64,000 nucleotides of DNA from Oceanicaulis alexandrii DSM 11625 (GTDB lineage Bacteria; Pseudomonadota; Alphaproteobacteria; Caulobacterales; Maricaulaceae). Made by a program: the position numbers and the translations under genes. The notes below the pieces were generated by a model, which saw only the letters and a program-made list of their open reading frames with translations, was not told the origin of the DNA and searched no databases. Numbering within the stretch: the stretch's first letter is position 1; each line of letters begins with the position of its first letter. Location of the stretch: positions 305,030-369,029 of the forward strand of contig NZ_ATUP01000002.1 in assembly GCF_000420265.1 (NCBI RefSeq). Direction: 5' to 3'. Positions 18,339 to 26,955 of this stretch are shown here, piece after piece.

Positions 18339-19460
18339 CTAGCGGCCAAGCACCATTTCACGTTTCTGGTAATAGGGCGCTTCAGACACATTGGCCCAGT
18401 CCCGACCCAGACGCCGTGCGTCGCGATAGCTTTCATAGACCCGGCGGCTCAGGGGATCCGCATTGGCGGTGTCGGCGACCACGGCTTCGGAAATGCGTCC
18501 CACTTCCCGCCAGATGTCGTCCGAGAACTCGCGCAACTGAACGCCATGCTCGCCGGTCAGCGTGCGCAGGGCGAGACCGTTCTGATAGGTGAATTCAGCA
18601 AGCGACTGATTGTTCGCCGCACGGGCGGCGGCGCGCACGACTGCTTGCTGATCTGCGGGCAGGGAATCCCAGACGCCGCGATTAAGACCGACCGCCAGAG
18701 ACGAGCCCGGCTCATGAAAGCCCGGACCGTAATAATAAGGCGCTTCACGATAGAAGCCGAAGGCGAGATCGTTCCAGGGACCGACCCATTCGGTCGCGTC
18801 GATTGCGCCGGATTGAAGCGACTGGTAGATCTCGCCGCCTGACAGGGCCACCGCCGCGCCGCCCAGCTCGCGCAGGACAGAGCCGCCCAGGCCCGGAATG
18901 CGCATGCGCAGGCCTCGGAAATCCTCCAACGTGTTCACTTCACGCTTGAACCAGCCGCCCATCTGATGGCCAGAATTGCCGGCCTGGAAGGCGATCAGGC
19001 CGAACTGACCGGAGAGTTCCTCCCACAATTGCTGACCGCCGCCATATTCCACCCACGCCATGATTTCATGGGCGGTCATGCCTAGAGGCACGGCGCAGAA
19101 GAAGTTGAAAGCGGGCGAGCGGCCCTGCCAGTAATATTCAGCGCCGTGATACATGTCCGCGACGCCATTGGAGACCGCGTCAAAGACTTCAAACGCGCCG
19201 ACGATTTCACCTGCGCCATAGACTTCGACTTCAAGCGCGCCGCCGGTCATCTCGGTGATGAATTGCGCCGTGCGCTCGGCGGCAGAGCCAAGACCCGGAA
19301 ACCCTGTGGGCCAGGTGGTGACCATGCGCAGGCGGCGCGTGCGGTTACGGTTCACCGCCGGTGCGGCAGGCGCGGTTTCTGCACCAGTATCTTGTGAACA
19401 GGCCGATGCGGCGCCAGCGGCGACCACCGCGGCGCCGGACAAAAATGTGCGACGATCCAT
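18339..19460 (-). CDS. TRAP transporter substrate-binding protein (TakP-like, 2-oxo acid type)
   Basis: 373 residues. The N-terminus MDRRTFLSGAAVVAAGAASA reads as a Tat signal, and it ends in a lipobox-like SAC followed by Ser, so the protein may be exported folded and lipid-anchored. The mature part has RMRIPGLGGSVLRELGG, SGGEIYQSLQSGAIDATEWV and YYYGPGFHEPGSS, close to the TakP family that binds pyruvate and other 2-oxo acids. Exact substrate is inference. GGGAGGAA is the ribosome site 3 bases before the ATG, just inside the 64-base gap after bpt. Confidence 0.92.
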   Translation of the reverse strand: MDRRTFLSGAAVVAAGAASACSQDTGAETAPAAPAVNRNRTRRLRMVTTWPTGFPGLGSAAERTAQFITEMTGGALEVEVYGAGEIVGAFEVFDAVSNGVADMYHGAEYYWQGRSPAFNFFCAVPLGMTAHEIMAWVEYGGGQQLWEELSGQFGLIAFQAGNSGHQMGGWFKREVNTLEDFRGLRMRIPGLGGSVLRELGGAAVALSGGEIYQSLQSGAIDATEWVGPWNDLAFGFYREAPYYYGPGFHEPGSSLAVGLNRGVWDSLPADQQAVVRAAARAANNQSLAEFTYQNGLALRTLTGEHGVQLREFSDDIWREVGRISEAVVADTANADPLSRRVYESYRDARRLGRDWANVSEAPYYQKREMVLGR

Positions 19461-19524
19461 CTATTCCTCCCCAGGCCGGACAGACTGATTATGGCTCAGC
19501 TCTTGTCCGTGATGTCAGCTTTGA

Positions 19525-20271
19525 TCACTCTTGTGCGTCAGAGGCTGGCTGCAAAGGTCGCCAGCCTTCAGGTTCAAGCACTTCAAGTGGTTTATAATGA
19601 GCCTTGTAGTCCATTTTCGGACTGCCTTGCACCCAGTATCCCAGATAGACAAACGGCAAATTTTCGGCGCGTGCGCGTTCGATGTGATCGAGGATGATGA
19701 AAGCGCCGAGGCTGTCCTTGGCGCGGTCGGGCGCGAAAAAACTGTACACTAGAGAAAAGCCGTCAATCAGTCGGTCCACCAGGACGCAGGCGATCAGCTG
19801 GCCGCGTGCGTCACGATATTCGACCAGCTCGGTGTGCTCGGCCCCGTCTTCGATCATGGACGCGAAGTCGAAGAAATCCATGCCGGCCATATCGCCATCG
19901 CCGTGGCGGGCGTTGAGATACCGGCTGAGCAGCGCGAATTGTTCGGGCATAGCTTCAGCAGGTCGGGGCAGGCGCAACAGATCGGCGTTTCGCTTCTGAA
20001 CGCGGCGCTGTGTGCGCGAGGGTTTGAATTCAGACACCGGGATGCGAGCGGATTTGCACGCCGAGCACATCTCACACGCGGGACGATACAGAATGGATTG
20101 AGACCGTCTGAAGCCGGCATGAGTGAGAATATTGTTCAGATGCGCCGTCTGGTCGCCATCAACGCGCGTGAAGATCTTCCGCTCCATCCGGCCTTCCAGA
20201 TAGGGGCAGGCAGTGGGAGCCGTCAGGAAGAAGGGCAATTGACGGGTCGCAAACGGGCGAGTCACGAGCAT
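19525..20271 (-). CDS. bpt: Aspartate/glutamate leucyltransferase (Bpt)
   Basis: 248 residues. Moves Leu from Leu-tRNA onto proteins with N-terminal Asp or Glu, marking them for ClpS/ClpAP (bacterial N-end rule). The N-terminal zone has the conserved cysteines and segments FFLTAPTACPYLEGRMERK and YRPACEMCSACKSARIPV; the C-terminal GNAT-like half has FVYLGYWVQGSPKMDYK. The leucine rather than arginine specificity rests on resemblance to bacterial Bpt. It is upstream of, and on the same strand as, the TRAP genes but separated by 64 bases. Confidence 0.93.
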   Translation of the reverse strand: MLVTRPFATRQLPFFLTAPTACPYLEGRMERKIFTRVDGDQTAHLNNILTHAGFRRSQSILYRPACEMCSACKSARIPVSEFKPSRTQRRVQKRNADLLRLPRPAEAMPEQFALLSRYLNARHGDGDMAGMDFFDFASMIEDGAEHTELVEYRDARGQLIACVLVDRLIDGFSLVYSFFAPDRAKDSLGAFIILDHIERARAENLPFVYLGYWVQGSPKMDYKAHYKPLEVLEPEGWRPLQPASDAQE

Positions 20272-20308
20272 CCTCTCAAACGCTAAAGTCCGGTCATCCT
20301 AACCTGAG

Positions 20309-22141
20309 CTAGGCCAGGGCGAAACTGATGCCCACCAAAACGGTGAAGGCAAGCCATATCAGAACGGCGAGGGGCGCGCCGGCGCGGATGAAGTCCGCAA
20401 ACCGGTATTTGCCAGGTCCCATGACCAGAAGATTGGTCTGATAGCCGATCGGCGTTGCAAAACAGGTGTTGGCGGCGAACAGCACGGTCAGGGCGAACAA
20501 GGTTGGATCCGCGCCGACTGAATTGGCCGCCGTCACAGCGATGGGCGTGAACAGAATGGCGGTGGCGTTATTGGACAGCACATTGGTCAGCACCATCACC
20601 AGGAAGAACAGGGCCGAGACCAGCGCTGTCGTGCCCAGAGGCGAGAAGACATGCACAACGCCCATGGCCAGCACAGTCGCGCCGCCCGTGGCCTCCATCG
20701 CCGTGCCCAGCGCAAAGGCTGACCCGATCAGCAGATAGAGTTTGAGGTCAAATGCGCGCGCCGCCTGACGAACATTGAGACACCCGGCGCCGATCATGGC
20801 CGCAGCGCCAATCAGTGATGCGGCGACGATTGGCAATACGCCTGTGGAGGCGGCCAGGACCACACCGCCCAGAATCAATCGCGCTATGGAGGCCTTGCGG
20901 ATATCGGGCAGGTCAGAGGTCGCCCAATCCATCAACAGAACGTCGCGGTCCGCCCGCAGGCGGCGCATGGCGTCAGCACCCCCGAACAGCAGCAAGACAT
21001 CGCCCGCCTCCAGACGGATTTCCCCCAGCTTGGCGCGGATCATGCGCGAGCGTCGCTGCACACCGAGAACAATGGCGCCGACGGCATGACGGAACCCGAT
21101 CTGGCGCACGGTTCGTCCAATCAGACGCGAGCCTGGCGAGACCACAGCTTCGGTCAACGCCAGGCGTTCGCCACGCGTGGGCAGATCCGCCGGACCTGCG
21201 GAGCGCAGCACGCCTTCGACGAATTCCGCACGGCTGGACAACAGCTCTGTCAGTTTCTTGCGAGTGGCGGCGATGATGATCAGATCACCTTGTTTGAGCT
21301 CGATGGAGTCAAAGGGCGGCAGGAAGGCGTCTTCATTGCGCTGAACCATCCGCACGGTGATGTCGCCAAGCTCAGTGAACATGCCCGCCACCGGCTTGGC
21401 CCCGACCAGCGGATGACCCGCCGTCACTTCGATTTGGGCGATATATTGCTTGCCTGGAGAGCCCGCCTTGTCATCTTCAGATTCTTCACGCTCAGGCAGC
21501 AGCTTGGGCATGATGAAGGCGATATAGATCATGCCAACGACCGAGAGCATGGCGCCCATTTTGGCCGGTTGGAAAAACCCCAGCGTTTCACCCGTACTCG
21601 CGAGCAGACTGTCAGCCACCAGAAGATTGGTGGACGAGCCGATCAGCGTCGTCATGCCGGCGAAGATGCACACAAAGCTCAGCGGCATCATGAACACTGA
21701 AGCCGAGCCGCCCATCCGGGCCGCCACGGCGCCCAGAATGGGAATGAACATCACCACAACGGGCGTATTGTTGATGAAGGCGGAGACGCCGAACACCAGC
21801 GCGAACAGCGTCACGATGGTCAGCTTGGGCCGGACGTCGAACATGGACAGCAAGGTGCGGGTCGGGCCGTCCAGCGCACCGGTATGGAAAATGCCCTGGC
21901 CCACAACCAGCAGCGCCATGATCGTCAACAGCGCTGGATTGGCGAATCCGGCCAGCAGAGCCGCTGCTGTGGGCGCATCCTCGGCGCCGAACAGCTCGAA
22001 GAAGACCAAAGCCGCGCACAGGATCACCACCGAGACCAGTTCGAGGGCGAACTTTTCCCAGCAATAGAAAACGATGGCCCCGCAAACACCGACGAGAACC
22101 GCCCACATTCGCCAGTCCGATAGTACGGAGAGGTCGTCCAT
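20309..22141 (-). CDS. SLC13/DASS family transporter with central TrkA-C domains
   Basis: 610 residues from the ATG at 22141 (a GTG at 22150 is an alternative). Hydrophobic halves with about 10-12 membrane segments surround two cytoplasmic TrkA-C (RCK-C) domains at about residues 215-410. The motif NNTPVVVMFIPI in the first half and SNNATAILFTPIA in the second are the paired Na+/substrate hairpins of the family. Members carry dicarboxylates, citrate or sulfate; the TrkA-C insert is common in putative sulfate or anion carriers. The substrate here is unknown. Confidence 0.9.
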   Translation of the reverse strand: MDDLSVLSDWRMWAVLVGVCGAIVFYCWEKFALELVSVVILCAALVFFELFGAEDAPTAAALLAGFANPALLTIMALLVVGQGIFHTGALDGPTRTLLSMFDVRPKLTIVTLFALVFGVSAFINNTPVVVMFIPILGAVAARMGGSASVFMMPLSFVCIFAGMTTLIGSSTNLLVADSLLASTGETLGFFQPAKMGAMLSVVGMIYIAFIMPKLLPEREESEDDKAGSPGKQYIAQIEVTAGHPLVGAKPVAGMFTELGDITVRMVQRNEDAFLPPFDSIELKQGDLIIIAATRKKLTELLSSRAEFVEGVLRSAGPADLPTRGERLALTEAVVSPGSRLIGRTVRQIGFRHAVGAIVLGVQRRSRMIRAKLGEIRLEAGDVLLLFGGADAMRRLRADRDVLLMDWATSDLPDIRKASIARLILGGVVLAASTGVLPIVAASLIGAAAMIGAGCLNVRQAARAFDLKLYLLIGSAFALGTAMEATGGATVLAMGVVHVFSPLGTTALVSALFFLVMVLTNVLSNNATAILFTPIAVTAANSVGADPTLFALTVLFAANTCFATPIGYQTNLLVMGPGKYRFADFIRAGAPLAVLIWLAFTVLVGISFALA

Positions 22142-22225
22142 GCCCGTCACTCATGCCCCGCGCGGATTCGCGCCAAAGTGAGCAGATTAACGCCTTTGCG
22201 GCGTGATGCGAGCGTGAAGCGCTGT

Positions 22226-22257
22226 ACGCAGAGACTCTTTTAGAAGCGCCTCTGCGT
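22226..22257 (-). terminator. Hairpin after motB
   Basis: ACGCAGAG (22226-22233) and CTCTGCGT (22250-22257) form a perfect 8-bp stem with a 16-base loop, directly after the motB stop on the minus strand. There is no clean T-run. It most likely ends or stabilises the motB transcript. Confidence 0.4.
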
Positions 22258-22261
22258 TCGG

Positions 22262-23173
22262 CTAGAGCGAGTGGCCGGGCGGTACGGCGGGCGCTTCACG
22301 CAGCAAGGTGATCGACAGACGGCGATTGCCTGGCAGATAGGGATCATCGGGAAAAAGCGGCTCAGCGCCGGCTTTGCCGCGGACTTCCGCGATCCGGTGA
22401 TCTGGAACGCCGGCGTTCGCCATGATGTTCAGCGCGGCGTTGGCGCGGGCCGCTGAGAGTTCCCAGTTGGACGGGCCGCCCACCGGCGCCGGGCTGGCGT
22501 CCGTATGACCGGACAGGGTGATGCGGTTCGGCAAGCGCAGAACAATCTCCGAGATCGTCCGAAGCAAGACGCGGGCCCGGCTGTTGGGTTCGATTGCGCC
22601 CGGTTCAAACATCGGACGACCTTCCTGGTCGATCAGCTGGATGCGCAGGCCTTCAGGCGTTTCTTCAATCAGGACGTGGCGCGACAATTCTGCGAGCTCG
22701 GGCATGTCTTGCAGGGCCTGACGCAGGGACTGCTCGGCGCTGGCGAACTCCGCCGCTTCACGACGGGCGAGGGCGCTGGCGAGTGCGTCGGTCGAGGCTT
22801 GCGGCTGGCCCCCGGCAGCGCCGGACGCTTCATCGGCTTCCTGTTCGCGAGACACATCCTGTTCAGAGCGGGGCGCGAGGCGTTCGACGACAGAGGAAGA
22901 ACCGGAGCCGCGTGCGCCGTCATCGCCAAAGCTGGTGCCGCCCAGAACGCCGCCGGAGCCGGAGGTGGTGCGGCTGACGCTGGCAGGTGCGAAATAGTCC
23001 GCGATCCCCTGTCGCTGTTCAGGTTCTGTGTTATTGATCAGCCACATCATGAGAAAAAACGCCATCATGGCCGTCACGAAATCGGCATAGGCGACTTTCC
23101 AGGCGCCGCCATGGTGCCCATGGCCGCCGCCCTTCTTGACTTTCTTGATGACGATCGGTTGATCCGAACTCAT
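22262..23173 (-). CDS. motB: Flagellar motor stator protein MotB
   Basis: 303 residues. Peptidoglycan-anchored half of the stator. The single membrane helix has AYADFVTAMMAFFLMMWL at about 33-50 with the ion-binding Asp in place. A low-complexity Ser/Gly/Ala linker spans about 75-160, and the OmpA-type domain at about 195-295 has ITLSGHTDASP and NWELSAARANAALN. I chose ATG 23173 because AAGGTGG lies 6 bases upstream; in-frame ATGs at 23179 and 23215 are alternatives. The motA partner is not in this window, nor is any other flagellar gene. Confidence 0.93.
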   Translation of the reverse strand: MSSDQPIVIKKVKKGGGHGHHGGAWKVAYADFVTAMMAFFLMMWLINNTEPEQRQGIADYFAPASVSRTTSGSGGVLGGTSFGDDGARGSGSSSVVERLAPRSEQDVSREQEADEASGAAGGQPQASTDALASALARREAAEFASAEQSLRQALQDMPELAELSRHVLIEETPEGLRIQLIDQEGRPMFEPGAIEPNSRARVLLRTISEIVLRLPNRITLSGHTDASPAPVGGPSNWELSAARANAALNIMANAGVPDHRIAEVRGKAGAEPLFPDDPYLPGNRRLSITLLREAPAVPPGHSL

Positions 23174-23257
23174 ATCCATCCACCTTCGGCTTTTGTGGCG
23201 GACACTCTGGAGCAACAGGGTTAAATCTGCGTTGTCAAAACGAATCAGGAGCGAATT

Positions 23258-23728
23258 TTGTCACTTTTTGAGCGCGAATTTCGCGATTGCCTGGGACGAT
23301 TCCCCACAGGCGTGGCCCTGATCACGGTCATGGACGGCGGATCTGCGCGAGCGATGACGATCAATTCCTTTTCGTCGGTCTCTCTCGATCCCCCTCTTAT
23401 TTTATGGTCGCTGGCCAAGGATAGTCATCGCTATGACCGCTTCCTGAACGCGCAGGATTTCGCCGTGAATATCCTGGCGGCGGACCAGGCGGAGCTGTCG
23501 ACAGCGTGCGCGCGCTCAGACGATCTGGAGGCCAATGGCGGACGCTGGACGCCCGCCAGCAATGGCGCGCCTTTGCTCGAAGACGCGATCGCCCGGTTTG
23601 AATGTCGCCGGCATCAGGTCTTTGCTGGCGGCGATCATGAGATCATTCTCGGGGAAGTTCTGAACGCGGATCGCCCCAGGGACGCAGAAGCGCTGGTCTT
23701 TGTGCGCTCAGGCTATTCGAAAATTTGA
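23258..23728 (+). CDS. Flavin reductase-like domain protein
   Basis: 156 residues. Starts at TTG 23258, supported by AGGAGCG (23247-23253). The fold is the FMN-binding split barrel of two-component monooxygenase reductases, seen in LGRFPTGVALITV, TINSFSSVSLDPPLILWSL and FAVNILA. It would supply reduced flavin, but no partner monooxygenase is next to it. It leads a tight run with a cupin (12 bases on) and a beta-hydroxyacid dehydrogenase, so the three may share a pathway that I cannot name. Confidence 0.88.
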   Translation: MSLFEREFRDCLGRFPTGVALITVMDGGSARAMTINSFSSVSLDPPLILWSLAKDSHRYDRFLNAQDFAVNILAADQAELSTACARSDDLEANGGRWTPASNGAPLLEDAIARFECRRHQVFAGGDHEIILGEVLNADRPRDAEALVFVRSGYSKI

Positions 23729-23740
23729 GGAGCAGCGGAC

Positions 23741-24130
23741 ATGATTGCGGACGTCAAACGCCTGCAGGCTGAATTTGGCCAGATTTCCGAGTACTGGTCG
23801 CCGCGGGTCGTCGCTCGGGTCAATGACCAGTACGTCAAACTGGCCAAGCTCAAGGGCGAGTTTGTCTGGCATGATCATGCGGATGAAGATGAGTTCTTCT
23901 TTATCGTGAAGGGGCGGCTCGAAATGCAATATGAGGACGGCTCAGTCACCTTGTCTGAAGGCGACATGCACGTCGTGCCGAAGGGCGTCAGGCATAATCC
24001 GGTAGCGGAAGAAGAATGCTGGGTGATGCTGGTCGAGCCGGTCGCCACCAAGCACACCGGCGATGTGGTGGCGGAGAAGACGCGCAGTCTGGACGAGCAG
24101 TTGGCTGGAAGCGGCCTTGGGGGAGCATGA
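23741..24130 (+). CDS. Cupin domain protein
   Basis: 129 residues, a single small cupin barrel. The metal-binding motif is visible as WHDHADEDEFFFIVKGRLEM (His-x-His, then Glu) at about 44-63, with the second half GDMHVVPKGVRHNP holding the distal His. Such proteins are often isomerases or dioxygenases, or sense small ligands; no specific function can be given. It sits between the flavin reductase and dehydrogenase genes with 12- and 1-base gaps. Confidence 0.85.
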   Translation: MIADVKRLQAEFGQISEYWSPRVVARVNDQYVKLAKLKGEFVWHDHADEDEFFFIVKGRLEMQYEDGSVTLSEGDMHVVPKGVRHNPVAEEECWVMLVEPVATKHTGDVVAEKTRSLDEQLAGSGLGGA

Positions 24131-24131
24131 T

Positions 24132-25001
24132 ATGGCGAATGTCGCGTTTTTGGGTCTGGGCGTGATGGGGTTTCCCATGGCCGGGCATTTGTCAAAAGCC
24201 GGTCACACGGTCAGGGTCTGGAACCGAACCGCCGCCAAGGCGAAGACCTGGGCTGAGCAGTATCAGGGACAGGCTAGCCACGGCATCGCCGACGCCGTGG
24301 CGGACGCCGATTGTGTCCTGATGTGCCTGGGCGATGACCCGGATGTGCGCGCGGTCGCCGAGATCGCGCTTCCCGCCATGAAGGCGGGCGCGGTGCTGGT
24401 GGATCACACGACGGCGTCAGCGGCTTTGGCGCGCGAGCTTCATGAGACAGCCAAGGCCTCGCAGATCGGCTTTCTGGACGCGCCGGTGTCTGGCGGTCAG
24501 GCCGGCGCGGAAAATGGTCAGCTGTCGATCATGTGCGGCGGTGATGACAGTGTTTTCGCCAAAGCCGAGCCGATCATGGACGCGTACGCCAAGGCCATGG
24601 TGCATGCCGGGCCGGCCGGCGCCGGACAATTGACCAAGATGGTCAACCAGATCTGCATTGCAGGCCTGGTGCAGGGGCTGGCCGAGGGGCTGCACTTCGC
24701 CAAGAGCGCCGGACTTGATCCCGAGACGGTGATTTCTGCCGTCTCCAAAGGCGCGGCGCAAAGCTGGCAAATGGAAAACCGCTGGCGAACCATGGTCGAT
24801 GGCGAGTTTGATTTCGGGTTTGCTGTCAACTGGATGCGCAAGGATCTTCGCATAGCGCTGGATGAAGCGCGCAATAATGGCGCGCGCTTGCCCGCGGCAG
24901 CGTTGGTCGACCAGTTCTACGCCGAGATCGAAGCCATGGGCGGCGGTCGCTGGGACACGTCCAGCCTGATCGCCCGGCTTGAGAACGCGGATCGGACCTG
25001 A
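24132..25001 (+). CDS. NAD(P)-dependent beta-hydroxyacid dehydrogenase (3-hydroxyisobutyrate dehydrogenase family)
   Basis: 289 residues. Rossmann motif FLGLGVMGFPMAGHL at the N-terminus, substrate-binding DAPVSGGQAGAENG at about 117-130, and catalytic Lys in GAGQLTKMVNQ at about 168. This is the family of GarR (tartronate semialdehyde reductase), glyoxylate/succinic semialdehyde reductase and HIBADH. A second family member with better context as HIBADH is at 31.5 kb, so this one probably acts on another small hydroxyacid or semialdehyde. I chose ATG 24132 after GGGGGAGC; the frame is open further up into the cupin gene. Confidence 0.9.
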   Translation: MANVAFLGLGVMGFPMAGHLSKAGHTVRVWNRTAAKAKTWAEQYQGQASHGIADAVADADCVLMCLGDDPDVRAVAEIALPAMKAGAVLVDHTTASAALARELHETAKASQIGFLDAPVSGGQAGAENGQLSIMCGGDDSVFAKAEPIMDAYAKAMVHAGPAGAGQLTKMVNQICIAGLVQGLAEGLHFAKSAGLDPETVISAVSKGAAQSWQMENRWRTMVDGEFDFGFAVNWMRKDLRIALDEARNNGARLPAAALVDQFYAEIEAMGGGRWDTSSLIARLENADRT

Positions 25002-25006
25002 GCGCG

Positions 25007-26014
25007 ATGCGTCTGATCGAAGTTACGCTGCCCGATGGAGACAAGGTTCAGCCGATCCTCAAGGCGACGCTGAAGACCGAGCCTCTGGACCATCGCCTGA
25101 CCGAGCCGGACGCTCAGGGCAAACGTTTGTTGCGGCTGACGTTTCGCGACGGCGACGGCCAGAAGGCCATCGACGCCGTTCAGGCGATTATGGAAGGCGA
25201 ACAAAACTGGCGTCTGGTCGTTATTCCCATTGAAGCCAGCGTGCCGCGCATTGACGAAGACCCGGATGAAGCGACGCGTGTCAAACGTCGCCTGGCTTTG
25301 CGTGAAGAGATGTTCCAGGACATCGCCAAAGGCGCGGAGATCAACTCTGATTTCCTGATGCTGACTGCGCTCTCAACCGTCGTGGTCGTTTTTGGCCTGT
25401 CGGCTGACAATGTGGCGGCCGTCATCGGCGCCATGGTGATCGCGCCGCTTCTTGGGCCGATCCTGGCGTTCTCCTTCGGTTCGGCTTTGGGTGATTTGCC
25501 CTTGATGCTGAAAGCGGCCAGAACCGCTGTGGCGGGGCTGGCGCTTGGTTTGGCTTTGAGCTTTCTGGTCGGCCTGTTCTATGAACCGAACCTCTATTCC
25601 AATGAATTGATGAGCCGAACCGTGGTGGGGCCCGACTCCGCCGCCCTTGCGCTGGCGGCCGGAGCCGCGGCGGCGCTCTCTATCGCCACGGGTTTGCCGG
25701 CGGCGCTTGTGGGCGTGATGGTGGCGGTGGCTCTCTTGCCGCCCGCGTCTGCGGCGGGGCTTCTGGCCGGCAGCGGGTCCTGGGATCTGGCGGGGCGGGC
25801 GACGCTTTTGCTGTCGATCAATGTGGTGGCGGTCAATTTGAGCGCGCTGATGGTCTATTACTTCAAGGGCGTGCGACCGCGGACCTGGCTGGAACGACGC
25901 TCGGCCAAGCGCTCGGTCTATGTGAACGCCGGGGTGTGGATCATCATGATCCTGGTGTTGTCGGCGCTCGCCGCCCATTTCGCCGCCACGGGTGGTGAGG
26001 GCGTGCAATTGTGA
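25007..26014 (+). CDS. DUF389 (TIGR00341) family membrane protein
   Basis: 335 residues. A soluble N-terminal region of about 120 residues precedes seven or so hydrophobic segments. The family core IGAMVIAPLLGPILAFSFG is at about 140-158. Function in the family is unknown. It starts 5 bases after the dehydrogenase stop and overlaps the TRIC-like gene by 4 bases. Confidence 0.87.
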   Translation: MRLIEVTLPDGDKVQPILKATLKTEPLDHRLTEPDAQGKRLLRLTFRDGDGQKAIDAVQAIMEGEQNWRLVVIPIEASVPRIDEDPDEATRVKRRLALREEMFQDIAKGAEINSDFLMLTALSTVVVVFGLSADNVAAVIGAMVIAPLLGPILAFSFGSALGDLPLMLKAARTAVAGLALGLALSFLVGLFYEPNLYSNELMSRTVVGPDSAALALAAGAAAALSIATGLPAALVGVMVAVALLPPASAAGLLAGSGSWDLAGRATLLLSINVVAVNLSALMVYYFKGVRPRTWLERRSAKRSVYVNAGVWIIMILVLSALAAHFAATGGEGVQL

Positions 26015-26643
26015 ACGTCACGCTCGTCTTCATCATCCTCAATTATATCGGCATCTTTGTCTTCGCCCTGTCAGGCGGCATTCTGTCGGCGCGCAAGCAT
26101 CTTGATCCGTTCGGCGCTGCCGTGATCGGTGCGGTCACCGGCATGGGCGGCGGCACGCTGCGCGATGTTCTGCTTGGACGTCTTCCTGTCTACTGGATTG
26201 ATGCGCCGCATTATCTGATCCTGGCGCTCGCAGGCGGCGTGATCGGATATTACGGCTCTGAACTGGTGCGCGGCGAGGAAGGCGCGCGCTATCGCGCCCT
26301 GATCTGGGCTGACAGCCTAGGCCTTGCCGTGTTCTGCGTGCTGGGCGCGCAGGCGGGTTTGATGGCTGGAGCGCACTGGTCGATTGCGCTGGTCACCGGC
26401 GTCATGAGCGCCGCCTTTGGCGGTCTGGTCCGCGATATCATCGTCAATGACGTGCCGCTGATCTTGCGAGCGGACGTTTATGCCCTGGCGGCCTTATTCG
26501 GGGCGGCAGTGTACGTGGCTGCGTTGGAGTTCGGCGTGCCCACAGGCTCGGCGGCGGTTGGCGCGGCGCTGGCGGCGTTCATATTGCGTGGCTGCGCGAT
26601 CATCTTCAAATGGTCGATCCCGCCGATCGGCCGCGTGGACTAA
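26011..26643 (+). CDS. Trimeric intracellular cation channel family protein (YicG/UPF0126)
   Basis: 210 residues, about seven membrane helices as an internal duplication: GAVTGMGGGTLRDVLLGRLP in the first half and GVMSAAFGGLVRDIIVNDVP in the second. Prokaryotic TRIC proteins form K+/Na+-permeable channels. It starts at a GTG overlapping the DUF389 stop and ends 4 bases inside the converging zinc-ribbon gene. Confidence 0.9.
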   Translation: MNVTLVFIILNYIGIFVFALSGGILSARKHLDPFGAAVIGAVTGMGGGTLRDVLLGRLPVYWIDAPHYLILALAGGVIGYYGSELVRGEEGARYRALIWADSLGLAVFCVLGAQAGLMAGAHWSIALVTGVMSAAFGGLVRDIIVNDVPLILRADVYALAALFGAAVYVAALEFGVPTGSAAVGAALAAFILRGCAIIFKWSIPPIGRVD

Positions 26644-26921
26644 CGCGCGACAGGGCGGAAAGCGCACAAGGCGAGATAGCCGCACACTCCGATGAGGATC
26701 GGGATAGCGAGGCTCGCCATCACGACAGGCATGATCGAGATCGTCATCAGCAGTGCGATGACGCTGGCGATGACCATGAAGATCATCAGCAGCATCATCG
26801 AGCCCGATACGTCCCATCCATAACGCTGTCCGCAATGCTTACAGACGGACAGCGTGTTGGGATTCATGTTGAGCAGGGCGGTTGCGCCTAAGGGTTCTCG
26901 ACAGTGCGGACAGCGATACAT
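26640..26921 (-). CDS. Small zinc-ribbon membrane protein
   Basis: 93 residues from the ATG at 26921, chosen because MYRCPHCREPLG is the natural zinc-ribbon opening; an upstream ATG at 26993 would overlap the next gene. Two CxxC pairs (CPHC at residues 4-7, CKHC at about 28-31) could bind one zinc, and two membrane helices fill about 42-90. No function known. It lies 34 bases after the PLP-enzyme gene on the same strand. Confidence 0.65.
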   Translation of the reverse strand: MYRCPHCREPLGATALLNMNPNTLSVCKHCGQRYGWDVSGSMMLLMIFMVIASVIALLMTISIMPVVMASLAIPILIGVCGYLALCAFRPVAR

Positions 26922-26955
26922 AGGCGATCTCAGGCGATTGTATTCGCCCCAGAGT

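Noticed and set aside
24132..25001. Calling this dehydrogenase mmsB
   Set aside because: The copy at 31511-32404 sits in the valine operon; this one is in a different context, so only the family was assigned.
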